From Eretmocerus hayati (lineage: Eukaryota; Arthropoda; Insecta; Hymenoptera; Aphelinidae): 64,000 nt of DNA. Positions within the stretch are counted from its first letter, which is position 1, and each line of letters opens with the position of its first letter. The stretch spans positions 118,638,838-118,702,837 of the forward strand of contig CM056744.1 of assembly GCA_029851415.1 (NCBI GenBank). Direction: 5' to 3'. The position numbers and the translations under genes were made by a program. Under the pieces are notes generated by a model that had not been told where the DNA came from, did no database searches, and saw nothing but the letters and a program-made list of their open reading frames with translations. Shown here piece by piece: positions 25,901 through 37,960 of the stretch.

Positions 25901-27328
25901 GGTAGATTCACATTAGTAGTTAGCTTGATCTCATCAATCAAACTCGTTTCGCTCATTCACACACCGTAATTCTCCAATCTTATCGCGTAACGAGATCGCT
26001 AGTATTATTATATGTAGACTGGCAAAGGATGAGTCGCTAGAAAATCCTTTCGTCTTTTTCCTTTTCCTTCTGATGCGCCCTAGCCTTGCACCCATCAGAA
26101 CGACGCAAGATCTAGTATTAGTATGTACTCGAAGAGCAGAGTACAAAAATGCGTAACGAGACGTACAAGAAGTATAAGTGGCAGATACGCACCTTCGCGG
26201 TTTACCGTTAGGCTTTGTTCGTTCGACTCTCAAAGTCTATAAGTGAGAAGACGGCTTTCATAACTCGTTCACACGTCTCTCGAAGTTGCTATTATATGCT
26301 ACCACTCATCGGAAATGAAGTAAGAAAATAGCAATCGAGTGTGCGAATTGGATCGATATCCTTCCAATGTACAAAATTACTAGCCGCCTGTAATGAACAT
26401 ATCATTGTCTTCGTGGGGAACTTGAATTATGCACGCCAAACATGGTAATCCAGAGACACGAGCATCGCGTTTCTGCACATAATGGGGACATTTCACTCAT
26501 TCTAGAGATAGATTATCAAATGTGCTACTTTGAGTTAGACATTTGTACACGTTTTGATCCTGTACTAATACAGAGATTAATCGTGATTTGCGTACATAAT
26601 CAGTATCGTCAAATCGCCATATTATCAGTCAACACGAGACTCACGCAGTAGATTTTCGACTCTATCGGACGCAAGAATAATGTTGGGCCCCTCGGCGATA
26701 ACAGCTTCTGCGCCTGTTTAACGATATAGCATCGTAACGGTTTGCTCATTCTTCATATGCACACAACTCGGATTAATCCTACTATCTCTTCCTTTAGCGT
26801 ACAATCTGCGAGCAAAATTGGCTCATTAAAAGCTCGTATAGATACGATGATGCATTATCTCCTCTACTATCCGTCAAAAAAATCCATTTCTCTATTATTT
26901 TCGGTAAAAAATGACATTGACTTGTGTACGTACGATGGCTAATGAGGTCTGAAAAAAATTGCGACGTTCGGAGACGCTCTTTCTTTGATTTTATTTTAAA
27001 TGTGTAAAAACGCTGTGCTCTCGTGCTCGTAGAGAGGCTAATGGATCGTCATAATATCGTCTCTTTCTCTACTTACCTGCCTCATTATCGCTCGACCTTG
27101 CATAATTATTCGACCCGTCCATAGAAGAGTAGCTCTGCAAGTACGATTATACTGTTTTTGCTAAACTCGCTACTTGTATTATCTCTACTCGACCTCGAAT
27201 GAAACGAATAATAAAATTTGTTTTGAAGATATATCGGTATGGATTTATCCCCCCAACACCCGAGGCTAACTTGATATCGTTAATAAGACGTAGAAACAGT
27301 ATTACAGGATAGATATGAACATAACCTA
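22960..27328. other. Intergenic, no supported gene
   Basis: Many short overlapping frames on both strands with no domain, splice context or RNA gene. No strong inverted or tandem repeat was noticed. Confidence 0.5.
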
Positions 27329-28478
27329 CACGGTGCGCTTCTGAAGAGGATGAGTTTTTCAAAATTGTCAAAAGAAACTGAAAAGTGGATGTTTTTCTAC
27401 GAAACTTCATGAGCGGGACCTGATTTTGAGCGAAATCGGATCAGCTCCTTTTTTTGAGTAGTTGTCAAATTGAGCATTCCCCATGTATGGCTTATGGACG
27501 AGCTTATGGAGAAATTTGGTGACTTAACGTTTTCTTCGCATCTTTGAGGTTTTCCCGCAATTACTCAGAAAAGGTGAGTCATAGCACAAAATGCTGCGAA
27601 TAGTTTTTTAAAATTTTTTTGAAGAACAACAAGCAGATTTAATGAAATCAATTGAGAAACTTAGGCTTCCTCCATGGTGTTGAAGGGAATAGTAGACAAT
27701 TAGCAGAAGGCGCGAGGTTTTTCGTGAGAAACTTGAGCTTTTACTGATAATATGTCAATCTTCTCGAGTTTTATGATTTATCTACCCAAGTCATTTTGTA
27801 GGTCTTCAAAAAATCTATAAAAAACTATTCTTGACATTTTTTACTATGGCCCACCTTGTCTGAGTAATTACGAGCAAACCTCGAAGATGCGAAAAATGGC
27901 GACTTAACGTTTCCTTCGCATCTTCAAGGTTTTCTCGTAATCACTCAGACAAGGTGGGCCATAGTAAAAAATGTCAAGAATAGTTTTTTATAGATTTTTT
28001 GAAGACCTACAAAATGACGTGAGTATATAAATCATAAAACTCGAGGGGATTGATATATTATCAGTAAAAGATCAAGTTTCTCACGAAAAACCTCGCGCCT
28101 CCTGCTAATTGTCTACTATTTCCTTCAACACCATGGAGGAAGCCTAAGTTTCTCAATTGATCTCATTACATCTGCTTGTTGTTCTGCAAAAAAATTTTAA
28201 AAAACTATTCGCAGCATCTTGTGCTATGACCCATCTTTTCTGAGTAATTGCGGGAAAACCTCAAAGATGCGAAGAAAACGTTAAGTCACCAAATTTCTCC
28301 ATAAGCTCGTCCATAAGCCATACATGGGGAATGCTCAATTTGACAACTACTCAAAAAAGGAGCTGATCCGATTTCGCTCGAGATCAGGTTCTGCTCATGA
28401 AGTTTCGTGGAAAAACATCCAGTTTCTAGTTTCTTTTGACAATTTTGAAAAACTCATCCTCTTCAGAAGCGCACCGTG
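27329..28478. repeat. 1.15-kb long hairpin with 565-bp arms
   Basis: The left arm 27329-27893 and right arm 27915-28478 are reverse complements of near-equal length (565 and 564 bp) with a 21-nt loop. Outer edges read CACGGTGCGCTTCTGAAG and CTTCAGAAGCGCACCGTG. Arm identity is well above 90% by eye. A ~120-bp module starting GACTTAACGTTTTC / GACTTAACGTTTCC occurs in forward orientation near 27521 and 27901 and in reverse near 27780-27893 and 28175-28297, so the hairpin is built from two smaller inverted repeats. No ends typical of a transposon or target duplication are visible. Confidence 0.9.
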
Positions 28479-31400
28479 CCTAGAGATCTACTACGAAAGA
28501 ATCAAGGTGATATTTTTCGACGTGAGAAGAACATTTCACAGGCTTGCATAACAGCTTTTTCACTATCACCTGTGAGTGAGACTTGTGTAGCTCAAATTGG
28601 ACAGTATTTGCGCACCAGGCCCCAAAGAGAAGAAAGTTTTCTGATCAGAAAAGTTGGAAGTCATTTCTGAAGTATTTTAAGCTGCTTAACACGAATCCGA
28701 ACAGCACTTCTCCCTGGCTCTTTTCGAGTTATGGACATAATTATGGACAACAAAAATAATGAGTTTTGCCTCTTACAAGAAAACGGATATCTTTGAGAGC
28801 AAAACTGAGAGCGGAACCGTCGATGTCATCGGATTTTACGTCCATTACGTATTTTTCCAGAATCTTTGTACCTCCTACGAAGCTAGAAAAATCCCCAGAT
28901 GTGCCAAAATTTCTTCAGCAGAGTATTTTTGTCCTAGTCTAAAATGGCGATTACATGGGCCTAAAATTTCCACGGAATTGTATTCTACGTCAAACTTCAC
29001 GTCGATAACGTATTCTTTGACAACTCTCATCGATTCTGAGAAGCTGAAAGACAACGCGAGCAAAAGATCGCACGCAAATTGATGCAAAGTAGCTCCAGTA
29101 ATCCTCTTAGTGGTTTTTCGTCTGCTCCTTATTTCTGGCTTCTACCAGTGCTAAAATCTCTCCAAAAAAGCGTTTCTGACGTAAATTTTCTAATGACCCA
29201 TGCAGTCACCATTTTCGTCTGCGACGGAAATAACCCACATAGAGAGTTTGAACACACTTAGAGATTGTTCTAAAAGAAGTTACAAAGAATCTCAAAATCA
29301 CTTTTTTGACATAAATTTCGATATCGAGTACGATTCCGCCCAGAGTTTAGCTCTCAAAGGTCTCACTTTGTTCTTAAAACGCAAAAATTCATACCCACGT
29401 ACTTTAGATAACCACGAACATGGCCGTAGCTCGAAAATGGCTAAGAAAAGGTGCTGTTCTATGTCCAGATTCGAATTCAGCAGCTTAAAATACGTCAGAA
29501 ATGATTTACACCTCTCTTAATAAGAATATTTTTTGTGGGCCTGTGTAATAAAAAATCTCACTTTGTTGCTGCCGTTGCCCGACTCTGCACCTCGCTCTGC
29601 ACAAATATCCCATTTTTGTCCAACTCATGAGAAAATCTCATTACATGCAATTTTGAAATCTAAAATTAAAATTCCATTAAAGTTGTATCAACAGCAGATT
29701 CCACAGCTATTACAATAAATATTGTCTGAGAGTTCAAAATGATCAACAGCTCAATCCAAACCGCCCAATCGAACAATCGAGACAAAATTAATTTTCTTTC
29801 ATTCAGTCCACGGTACCGCAAATTTCGGTGCACCATCATCAAATCTGTACAGCATCAGCGTGGTCAGCGAATCTTTCAATTGAATCGTGCCACTATATTA
29901 TCGCCAACATCGGCGCAGCGAGTGTATATATATATGCAGGCAACCGCGGCCGGAGGCATTAATTGAGTGAGGTACGACGAATTATCGCTAAATAATTCAT
30001 CATCGACGCGCGCGCGCGGTTCCAAAAATTAAAATCCAGCATCGCAACTCAATAATTACTTGCCCCTTCTATCCGTGCCATAAATTTTGCTCCTTCCCTC
30101 CTACCCTACCTTTCCGACCACCTCATCTCGATTTTACAGGCCCGATTGAAATGTAAAAGATAGGTAGCGAGCAAACGCAGCCCATTTCAATTCGGCAAAC
30201 ACGAATTTTCTGACTGCTACCAAAATTCTACCATAAATTTTCCTTCACTCAACTCTATATACCTGTATACTATAACTATATCCGTAGAACGGACATCGAT
30301 AAGAGGATGGAGTTGAAATTTCACAGATAGATACTCGGTACCTATATAATAGTCTTTTAGGCGAGTATAGGTCGTGAAATTGCGAGAAATTCCCTTTGCA
30401 AGGTGTCAATTCATAACGGGATAATCGAACTTTGGTGGGTCTCTTGTGTGCGTTTATCAGGCTTTTCCTTTGCAGTTCGTGGAAATGTCAGAGCGCTATA
30501 TTAAAAGCTGGAATATATGCAGTGTCTCGATGGCAAATTGATGACGCGGAAATCGTACCGGGGTGGTCGATAATTCCGATATTGAGCACGGTTCTGTGAT
30601 GTTATACACACGCTCTAGTACGATCGGAAAAGTTGACAGCGATTTTCGCTGAATTCGCTGGGCTTGGTCAATCGAGGATTTCCCAATAACGAGTGTACAT
30701 TATGAACTGACAAAATCGATGGACTCGTTTGACATCATTCACTCCAGCAAATTTTGTGAATCTGGGTTATTTTTAACTTTTCATTTTTCGGAATGCGCAG
30801 TTATCGGATCAATTTTTCATGTCTCATTCAGCGAATTTAGGAGTTTACTATTTTCCGCTCACGAAAAACGTCTATAACATTCGAAACAAAAATCATAAAA
30901 GTACATCATGTTCGAAATGTCTGCTTTGATTTATTCTCCATGAGTGCAATCAGGGAACAAGTTGATTTCAACGAGATATTGCTTTCAGTGGAGTATGCAA
31001 ATTAGCGGTCATTCGGGATGCTGAATTATAGCTTTTACGAATCGAAATGAAATCAGAAACGCGATATCTCAAAGTGCTTCTGCTGCTGCTACTGCTGCAG
31101 TTAGCGGTACTCTTATATACACGAGTCTTACGCACGCATATGGAGTATATTATCTAGGAGAGTCATCATCTCCTTTGGGAGTGTGTAGACACACACGGAA
31201 GTAGAGAAATTTCAAGCGACGTAAGGTGATCCTTTTCTCTGTATATAATGGGTAACGCCCGCCTCATCACTTATTTGAAGATGGTTTTCGCGCTCCTGTC
31301 GATGAGACACCTGTTGCCTGATATTATTCCTAAATCTAATTCGAGATCTAATTGACATGGATTCAGATTCATGCCCTTTTTGGTATTTTACCCGATGAAT

Positions 31401-34400
31401 GGATTAAAATCCATACTCCTGAATTGAGAAAAAAATATGTGAGCTGTATCATATCAATCCAGCCTTTTTTCATCTCGATCGCATCACTCCTTCAGATATA
31501 TGTTTAGAACAAATTCTTATTAGGCTAACCAACCTCAACAAACTTCTGATTTAAAAAAATCAGAGTTGGTTTGGATCATTTGTGAATAAACCAAACAGAT
31601 TTGTTAATCTGATAAATGTATAGTTTGTTGTCCGGACACGGTTTGGTTGTTTCTCATTCTTTTTGCAAAATCTTCTGTCATTCGTGACCCTAAAAACCCC
31701 ATTTCTTCGGTTTTGTAAGAGGACCCCTGTCTTCTGAATTGCAGGATATCCTGAAATATACGTGTCAAATGTCTCTGATAAAATAGGCGTTAGTATTATA
31801 GTCCATTGTCGCCATATTCATCGAAAACGACATTCATTTGTTTCAGTGTTCCAAAAGATTATCCAGGATACGCAGGAAACACGGGGCACGTGGTGTCAGA
31901 GCAGCCAACTCTTACTTCTCACTAAAAGTACATGTTGTTTCACTCAAAATTCGCACGACTCGAGACACGATCATATAGTGATTCCTTTAGGACACATTCG
32001 CACGTATACGCACAATGTGCGGATGTGTGAGAGGTAGAGGGTTGGTTGGATCAAGACAAGAGACACGAGGTGTCGTTCGATGCAGGGGTCCGCCTCTTCC
32101 GCGTCGAGGCAGGTGCATGCATACTATTCGAATGGGCACAGAGAGCGAATGTAGATATTTTTGCACCTATGTGTGCCATGCGAAAGAGAAAGCTGCGGTC
32201 ACACTTGCGGTGGATGTATGTATGTAGTGAGTACAAGACGAAACCCCATACCAAGTATAACACTGCTGCAACATGCAAAGTGCCACCAGAGCGGAAGTGC
32301 GATTGAGATGTTGCGTCGAGAAGACGACATCGACACAGGGATTGCAGAATACATTGCACCGCAATCCACCTTACATTAGTGGTAGGATATCAAAAGTCTG
32401 AAACTCAAGTTGTCAAACACTGGAACGACTTTGAGGTTAGAGAAGTCCAGTTCATCTCAGAATTTCTAGGATGCAGGTGATCCTTTACAAAGAGTATAAA
32501 ATTGATGAGAACTCTTGAAGTTTTCGAGAAACTAATAGCAAGATCCGACACTTGTTCATCAATTTGACTCTTGATAAGTTTGTAGGTCATTTTCTCTTTA
32601 GAAGTTCATCTTCGTGTTGTAGAACTGTGATTGACTCTAAATTTTTGAGGAGAGACAGTGATTTCCTGTGCAAGATTTTTGGCAGGCACAGTTACGATGA
32701 TCTCAATCTCGTTCCCAATACACCAGAACCTCGACCAGAATTACTGTTCCCCGTACTAGCAAAAATGTAAAAAAATGATCTTCAAAGGGATCGAAAGTTA
32801 TCTTAGAACAGAGGACAAAAGCGAAATTGATTCGAACCAGTGAAAACTATCGATACTGTCATTTTTGGATGATGACACTAGGACACCACAATATTGATAC
32901 TAGCTTGTGCTTAGGTAATCTCGTCAAATCACAATTGTTTGAAACTCTCCAGCGACTTCTAAACGTACACCTTCCAAAGGCATTCCAAGTCTTACAATCG
33001 AATCTAGAAGCTCTGAGTAATTACAATAATATAGGTACAATAACACGAGCTCATCGTTGCACAGATACAACTGGTACTCAATTACGCGCTCGGTAGAAGT
33101 CGATAACTGGACTCTCATTAACGTCCCTAACCTCAAATCGGACTAGTATCCTACACTGCCTGAACACATCCACAGACCAACCGGTCAACTTCGAGATGGT
33201 CAATTACCAATAGTTTAGTTATGGCAGACACGTGCCCCGCCAATATATCCTAGTTTGCAAAGTCAAGATAGGTATGGCCTTATACATAGATCGAGACCTG
33301 GACTCTATGTACAGATACCGCGCACTTTACGTTGTGCGTGCAGCGTACGTGCGTGACCACCACAGAAACTTGAATCGTTAATTGATAGCAAAGAAGGTAG
33401 GTATATAGCAAATGGTCATTAGATGTTTTTTTATACCTGCTTAATGATTTTGCACTGATTGAAACATTATCGCTGTGTGACTCGATCGCTCCATTAAGGT
33501 TCGAAGTCTTGGATCAAATGATGATGACAAGAGGAGAGTTCGAATGGTTTTGCCAGATTTTTTTTCTCTCTAATGGATGTGGAGCTACGGTGAGTAACCG
33601 TGTGGTTTCCAAAGTGATCCCATGGTCATCGTTTAATATGATTTTAATGCGTTGACTCATTTATGATAGTATTCAAAAATATGAGACCTGTGTCGTGATC
33701 ACGTAACCATAACTCAGGCGATACTCAAACCAAACAGCAATAAATTGGACAGTAAAAATCCAGACTTCTTCGTCATAGTTTTGCAACCTGGCTAAAATGA
33801 GATAGTAGTAGATCATAACAGTTGCCACGTTGAGATTGGAGTGAATTCAACAATCAAACTTCAAAAGAATCTTCTGAGTTATAAAATTCTCATGTCAGAT
33901 CATGAACATTGGATCAACATCACCATCTTGTTCACTGTAGATATATCACATTCCCTCACAAAAATTTGGATGCGTCAGAAGAAATGAGAGCATCTTCAAC
34001 ACTTTGTAAAGAATGTTTATCATCCATTTCTTTTCAACCCCTCTTTCAACTCGAAGCCTGCATCCCTCGATGGATCCAATGTGAATCGAAGATGTAGATG
34101 ATCAAAAGCAAAATAAGAAGCTTTTGAAAGAACACGGTAGGTATTCCCCTCCCCTCTCCCCTCGCAGACTCTTATCAGGAAAACTTCCGGTCTCTTGGGG
34201 AGTGCCCAGCAGTCTGCAAAAGGCTGTCCTTGCACCTCCCATGTATGTAAAACTAACTCCTTCGAAAGCAAGGGAAAAAATGAAAGAAGGATCGAGCTAT
34301 GGAGCATTTACAGGAATGTTCCACAGTGTGTCTGGGAATATTCATGAGAAATCGACAAGGATCTTAAGAAAGTCTTCATTAATACCGTTTGTCACGCGAT

Positions 34401-34986
34401 TGCAGTCTCGTGAGTCTACTATGGAAAATGGGAGTGAGAAAAGGAGGATGAATGGGGTTCACAGGTATGTTATGGTGTACATAGCAGACTAGCTAGCGAA
34501 TCTCATCTTGCGTGCATCATCGCCCCAGAGGCATGGCTCTCACGTGCAATTACCGACTCGTGTAATATTTGAGTGAATCGAAACAAGAGTAGAACTAAAG
34601 GTGGTGTGCCTACGAGACGAGGACTGTATTCGTTTCTTCCTCAGTATCTTGAATTCAACCACGTTTTTCCATTTCGAGGATGTTGCTGATAATACCTCTA
34701 TTACAACCCCTTCAATGATACACCTGTTAATTTTTAGACAATCTGTATTTGAAAGTTTTTCCACAGAGTACGAGAACAGCATCCAGGAGGATGAATTGAC
34801 TCCTGAATCTTTTATTATCACTTAAACAGATCAAATCACATATGAAAGTGTTTCACTCAGGAAATTTAATTGTAATGGATGTGAAAGACCTTGCACACCA
34901 AATACGTAATTACAATCTTGAAAATAGATAACCCACGAGGAAAAAATCATAAAAAGGGATTGTCCAGTGTGTAGACACCTTTACCT
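28479..34986. other. Intergenic, no confident gene
   Basis: Frames at 28759-29082 and 29200-29520 follow the hairpin. A minus-strand frame (28875-29087) and a plus-strand frame (29200-29520) share a weak DVKFDVEY / DINFDIEY similarity, suggesting an old, decayed inverted repeat; no family is recognised. A CG run (about 30006-30019) and a CTG microsatellite (about 31077-31100) are present. The frames at 32015-32379, 32827-33096 and 34124-34492 lack support. Confidence 0.45.
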
Positions 34987-35089
34987 TTGAGCGTTCGTTG
35001 GCTCAGTTGGTTACCTGTTGGGAAGCGCTTATAGTTGGCTGAAACTCTGGGCGCTGGAAGTGGCGCGTGTTCGAATCCTGGTCGGGTCA
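34987..35089 (+). pseudogene. tRNA-like sequence (pseudo-tRNA or SINE head)
   Basis: A pol III A box (TGGCTCAGTTGG at 34999) and B box (GTTCGAATCC at 35069) lie in tRNA order, with an AGCGCTTATA...GGCGCT stem between them. The spacing is longer than in a simple tRNA and fits an intron-containing or degenerate one. The acceptor stem pairs poorly. A SINE head or tRNA pseudogene is more likely than a working tRNA. Confidence 0.6.
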
Positions 35090-35234
35090 ACTTGAGATTT
35101 GGAATTTTTTGGGCAGTCTTTTCGGTTGGAATGAGAATCCTGCATTGCAACTTATACGACAAACGAATCTGAATTCGTCTGAGTACTAGGAAGCCCTGAT
35201 TACGTAAAAAGCCCGTTGATTGGTGGCTGTGTTA

Positions 35235-35504
35235 GGGCCTGTATTGTAAATTTGCCGGCATAGGGGGCGCTATGCCGGTGACCCGTAAAATTTGCCGCCG
35301 TTGCTGCAGTTTGCCGGCTTGTTTTTGTCGTATTTGCGTTGCCGATGGCGTTTGCCGTATGGTAAAAAATACGGCAAACTTTGTAGCAACAGCGACAAAT
35401 TTTACAGGTTACCGGCAAAGCGCCACCTATCCCGGCTTTAGCCAGTAAAATTTACTGGCAAATTTTACCGGCCAATTTTACCGTCAAATTTGGATTACGG
35501 GTCC
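35235..35504. mobile_element. 270-bp hairpin MITE rich in TTTGCCGG
   Basis: The left end GGGCCTGTATTGTAAATTTG and the reverse complement of the right end (GGACCCGTAATCCAAATTTG) match. The arms contain repeated AAATTTGCCGG / CCGGCAAATTT words and a mirrored GGGGGCGCTATGCCGG / CCGGCAAAGCGCCACC pair. The loop lies near 35350-35365. Non-coding; no clear target duplication. Confidence 0.75.
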
Positions 35505-37544
35505 GGAGGGGGTTCCCCATGCAAATGCCTCCCTGGAATGCCAACACACACACACTTGCCATTTTTAGAAAAGTTGAATATTTTGTGCTAGATACCTAGT
35601 TGCACTAGAGCTACCAATCGAATGATCGAGATCCTGATCTGTATTATTCAAATCATGAGCTGTACATACAAACTGTAAGATTCGCCACAAATCATTGTGC
35701 ACCGAATTCCATTAACCAAACAACATTGCTTTGAGAGGATTAAAACTGGCCAAATTTGAAAATTGAATGCAAGCAATTAATGAACAAGAATTAGAGCATA
35801 CATTAGCCTGGTTAGATATTCAAGTGAGGCAGTCCCAATTAGCAAATGGATTTATTTCATCAGAAGATGATTGATGACCAAAAATTATGAAGCATATCCG
35901 ACTCTGATGATTACGAAACCAAATCAACCCATTGCTAAAAGAGGAGCAAAAGGGGGAGCATAACTCAGCAGGTATGAATTATTAATGCCAGATATAAAGA
36001 TTTTGTATATGAACGCAAGCCAGTGAGCGGAGAAGCTAGTAGTGGAGAGGAGATAAAAAAAACTTGTGAAAGTGGCTTCCTCTGTAAAATTCACTCTGAG
36101 CTTTCGTGTTCGAGCACCAACGTGTGGGGATTTGAAGTCACCACAGCGAATAAAAATTTCGATCCATCAACATTTCTTTCTGAGAACACTTCCCTTTTAG
36201 AAGGATGAGATGGAAAATTTCATAAAATGGTTTTGCACCTCATGCAAATTTTTGCTTGATCCTCTTTCTAGCTGAACATTTTCTTTCTGAATAAGCTCAC
36301 TTTTGATGAACATTCTCATATTTTCATAAAATTAGCCGAAAATACTGAATTTTTTTTTGTACTTGGTGTTACCCAAATCGATTTTTCATTCCTACAACTC
36401 ACCTTTTGGCTACTTCGGAACAGTAATATCTAAAGCTCCCACATCACTCCTCACAGCATATTTGATCATTTTGATTGCGACAAATAAATTTTGAATGCTT
36501 AATGAATATCTGAGTACAGTATTTTTCATTTGATTCATATTATGCACGCGTGCCTCATACAATGACTTCCTCAAAAGATGTCTCCAAGTTCTCCAAGAAA
36601 CAAATATATTCCTCGAGCGTTCCTTCATAACGCGCAAGAATCCCAAGAAGATGGAACAGAGTTACATATAGAAACATATAACATCCAAGGAATCTCTTCA
36701 TTTTCCGTGCAGTGAATCATCTCCTATGGAATTTCACTCGCTTGAGAATATAAGAGAAAAAGACTTGGCGTCGCAAAGTTATGGACGAATTTTTGAAAAG
36801 AAACGAATCTTGACGGCAAATGTATTCGAAAAGTATCCCAAGAACGTCGTTCCTGCTCTCTGCACTGTCCTTTAAAGCTATATGGTGCTTTTCATCGAAC
36901 GAAAAGCTCTTGGATGTTTGAGAGCTTGTGCATTCGTGGCACGTGCCTCGCATTACATTATGTCCCGCGTTCACTCTTATCCCCCCCCCCCCTAATGCAT
37001 ACATACTCTATATTCTCATATTCAAGAAGTTCCAAGGGTATATTTTCGAGTTCATATAATATGCATGCCATGGGTAAACGCATCTTATATGCCATGCGAG
37101 TCTTGAGTTTGTGAGCTCTAACAAGTTGATACGAGATGGCAGTTTATGCTGAACAGGGAAGATGACGTTGTGTGTCGACACGGTTATTGAATGCCTTATT
37201 GAAGGTGAAAATCGCAGCTTTGGGGAGGAATCTTCTGAACGGTCAAATAATTATTCTTAGTAAGTGATTATATGACAATGAGGTTACTCACAAGTGCTTC
37301 TGATGAAGCATAGTGGAATGTTGAGCAAATTTAATGAGACTGAAGTTTCGCAATAAATTCCTCAGAAACTTTCAGAGTTATACAGGGCATAGTTCATTGC
37401 ATGTTAACAAAACAGGCTCCAGTTCGTTTCCTGAAATTTTGTGATCAAAGAGTTGGGATTTTCTACGCAATTGTTCCGAAAAGCGGACAAATGATATACT
37501 AGCTGGTCCCTGGTGGAAAAAAGAGCGTAGCAGTACTGAGCAAG
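35505..37544. other. Intergenic, no supported gene
   Basis: Includes a short CA run near 35549 and a C-homopolymer of about 12 at 36982-36993. No exon or RNA gene is supported. Confidence 0.5.
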
Positions 37545-37651
37545 TCCGTATTACGGTCGTAGAGGTACGGCCGTAATACGTCGTAGCACTACGGCCGTAA
37601 TACGATCGTAGCACTACGGTCGTAATACTGGCCGTATTACTGTCGTACTAC
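37545..37651. repeat. CGTAATACGGCCGTA-type minisatellite
   Basis: About four diverged units of ~25 bp built from CGTAGCACTACGG(C/T)C and GTAATACG. The units are themselves inverted (ACGGCCGT, CCGTATTACGG), so the array can fold on itself. Confidence 0.7.
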
Positions 37652-37960
37652 TCCCTCTCAGTTACTATCTGGTGTGTAAGTGATGATAACCTATAGTGAT
37701 ACTTTTTCTTCACAGAAAATTTTAGAGAGACTTGTTATTACTAAATTATCATGGAAATAATGCTTTGTCACGAGACTCACATGTTAAATTTTGGTGTACA
37801 TGAGATTGTAAGTGAAATCCATGCTGACTCTCTAGCCAAACAATTTTTGTGTAGATTGATTTAGGGGTTCATGAACGATACGGCAAATTTTGTTGGAAAT
37901 CGTGAAGGTCCCTTTGGGAGGCCGACGAACTCCTGCGGTTTTATAGCTTCTAAAAGGGAA
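37652..37960. other. Intergenic, nothing seen
   Basis: Short AT-rich spacer without a supported feature. Confidence 0.5.

Noticed and set aside
31560..31660. Small AACCAAAC / GTTTGGTT inverted words
   Set aside because: Stems are short and scattered; not distinguishable from chance in AT-rich DNA.
32015..32379. Cluster of cysteine/histidine-rich frames on both strands
   Set aside because: Five mutually overlapping frames in one CpG-richer patch; Cys/His content follows from TGY/CAY composition, with no zinc-finger spacing.
34124..34492. 122-codon plus-strand frame
   Set aside because: Overlaps a long minus-strand frame, has no domain and no promoter or splice context.
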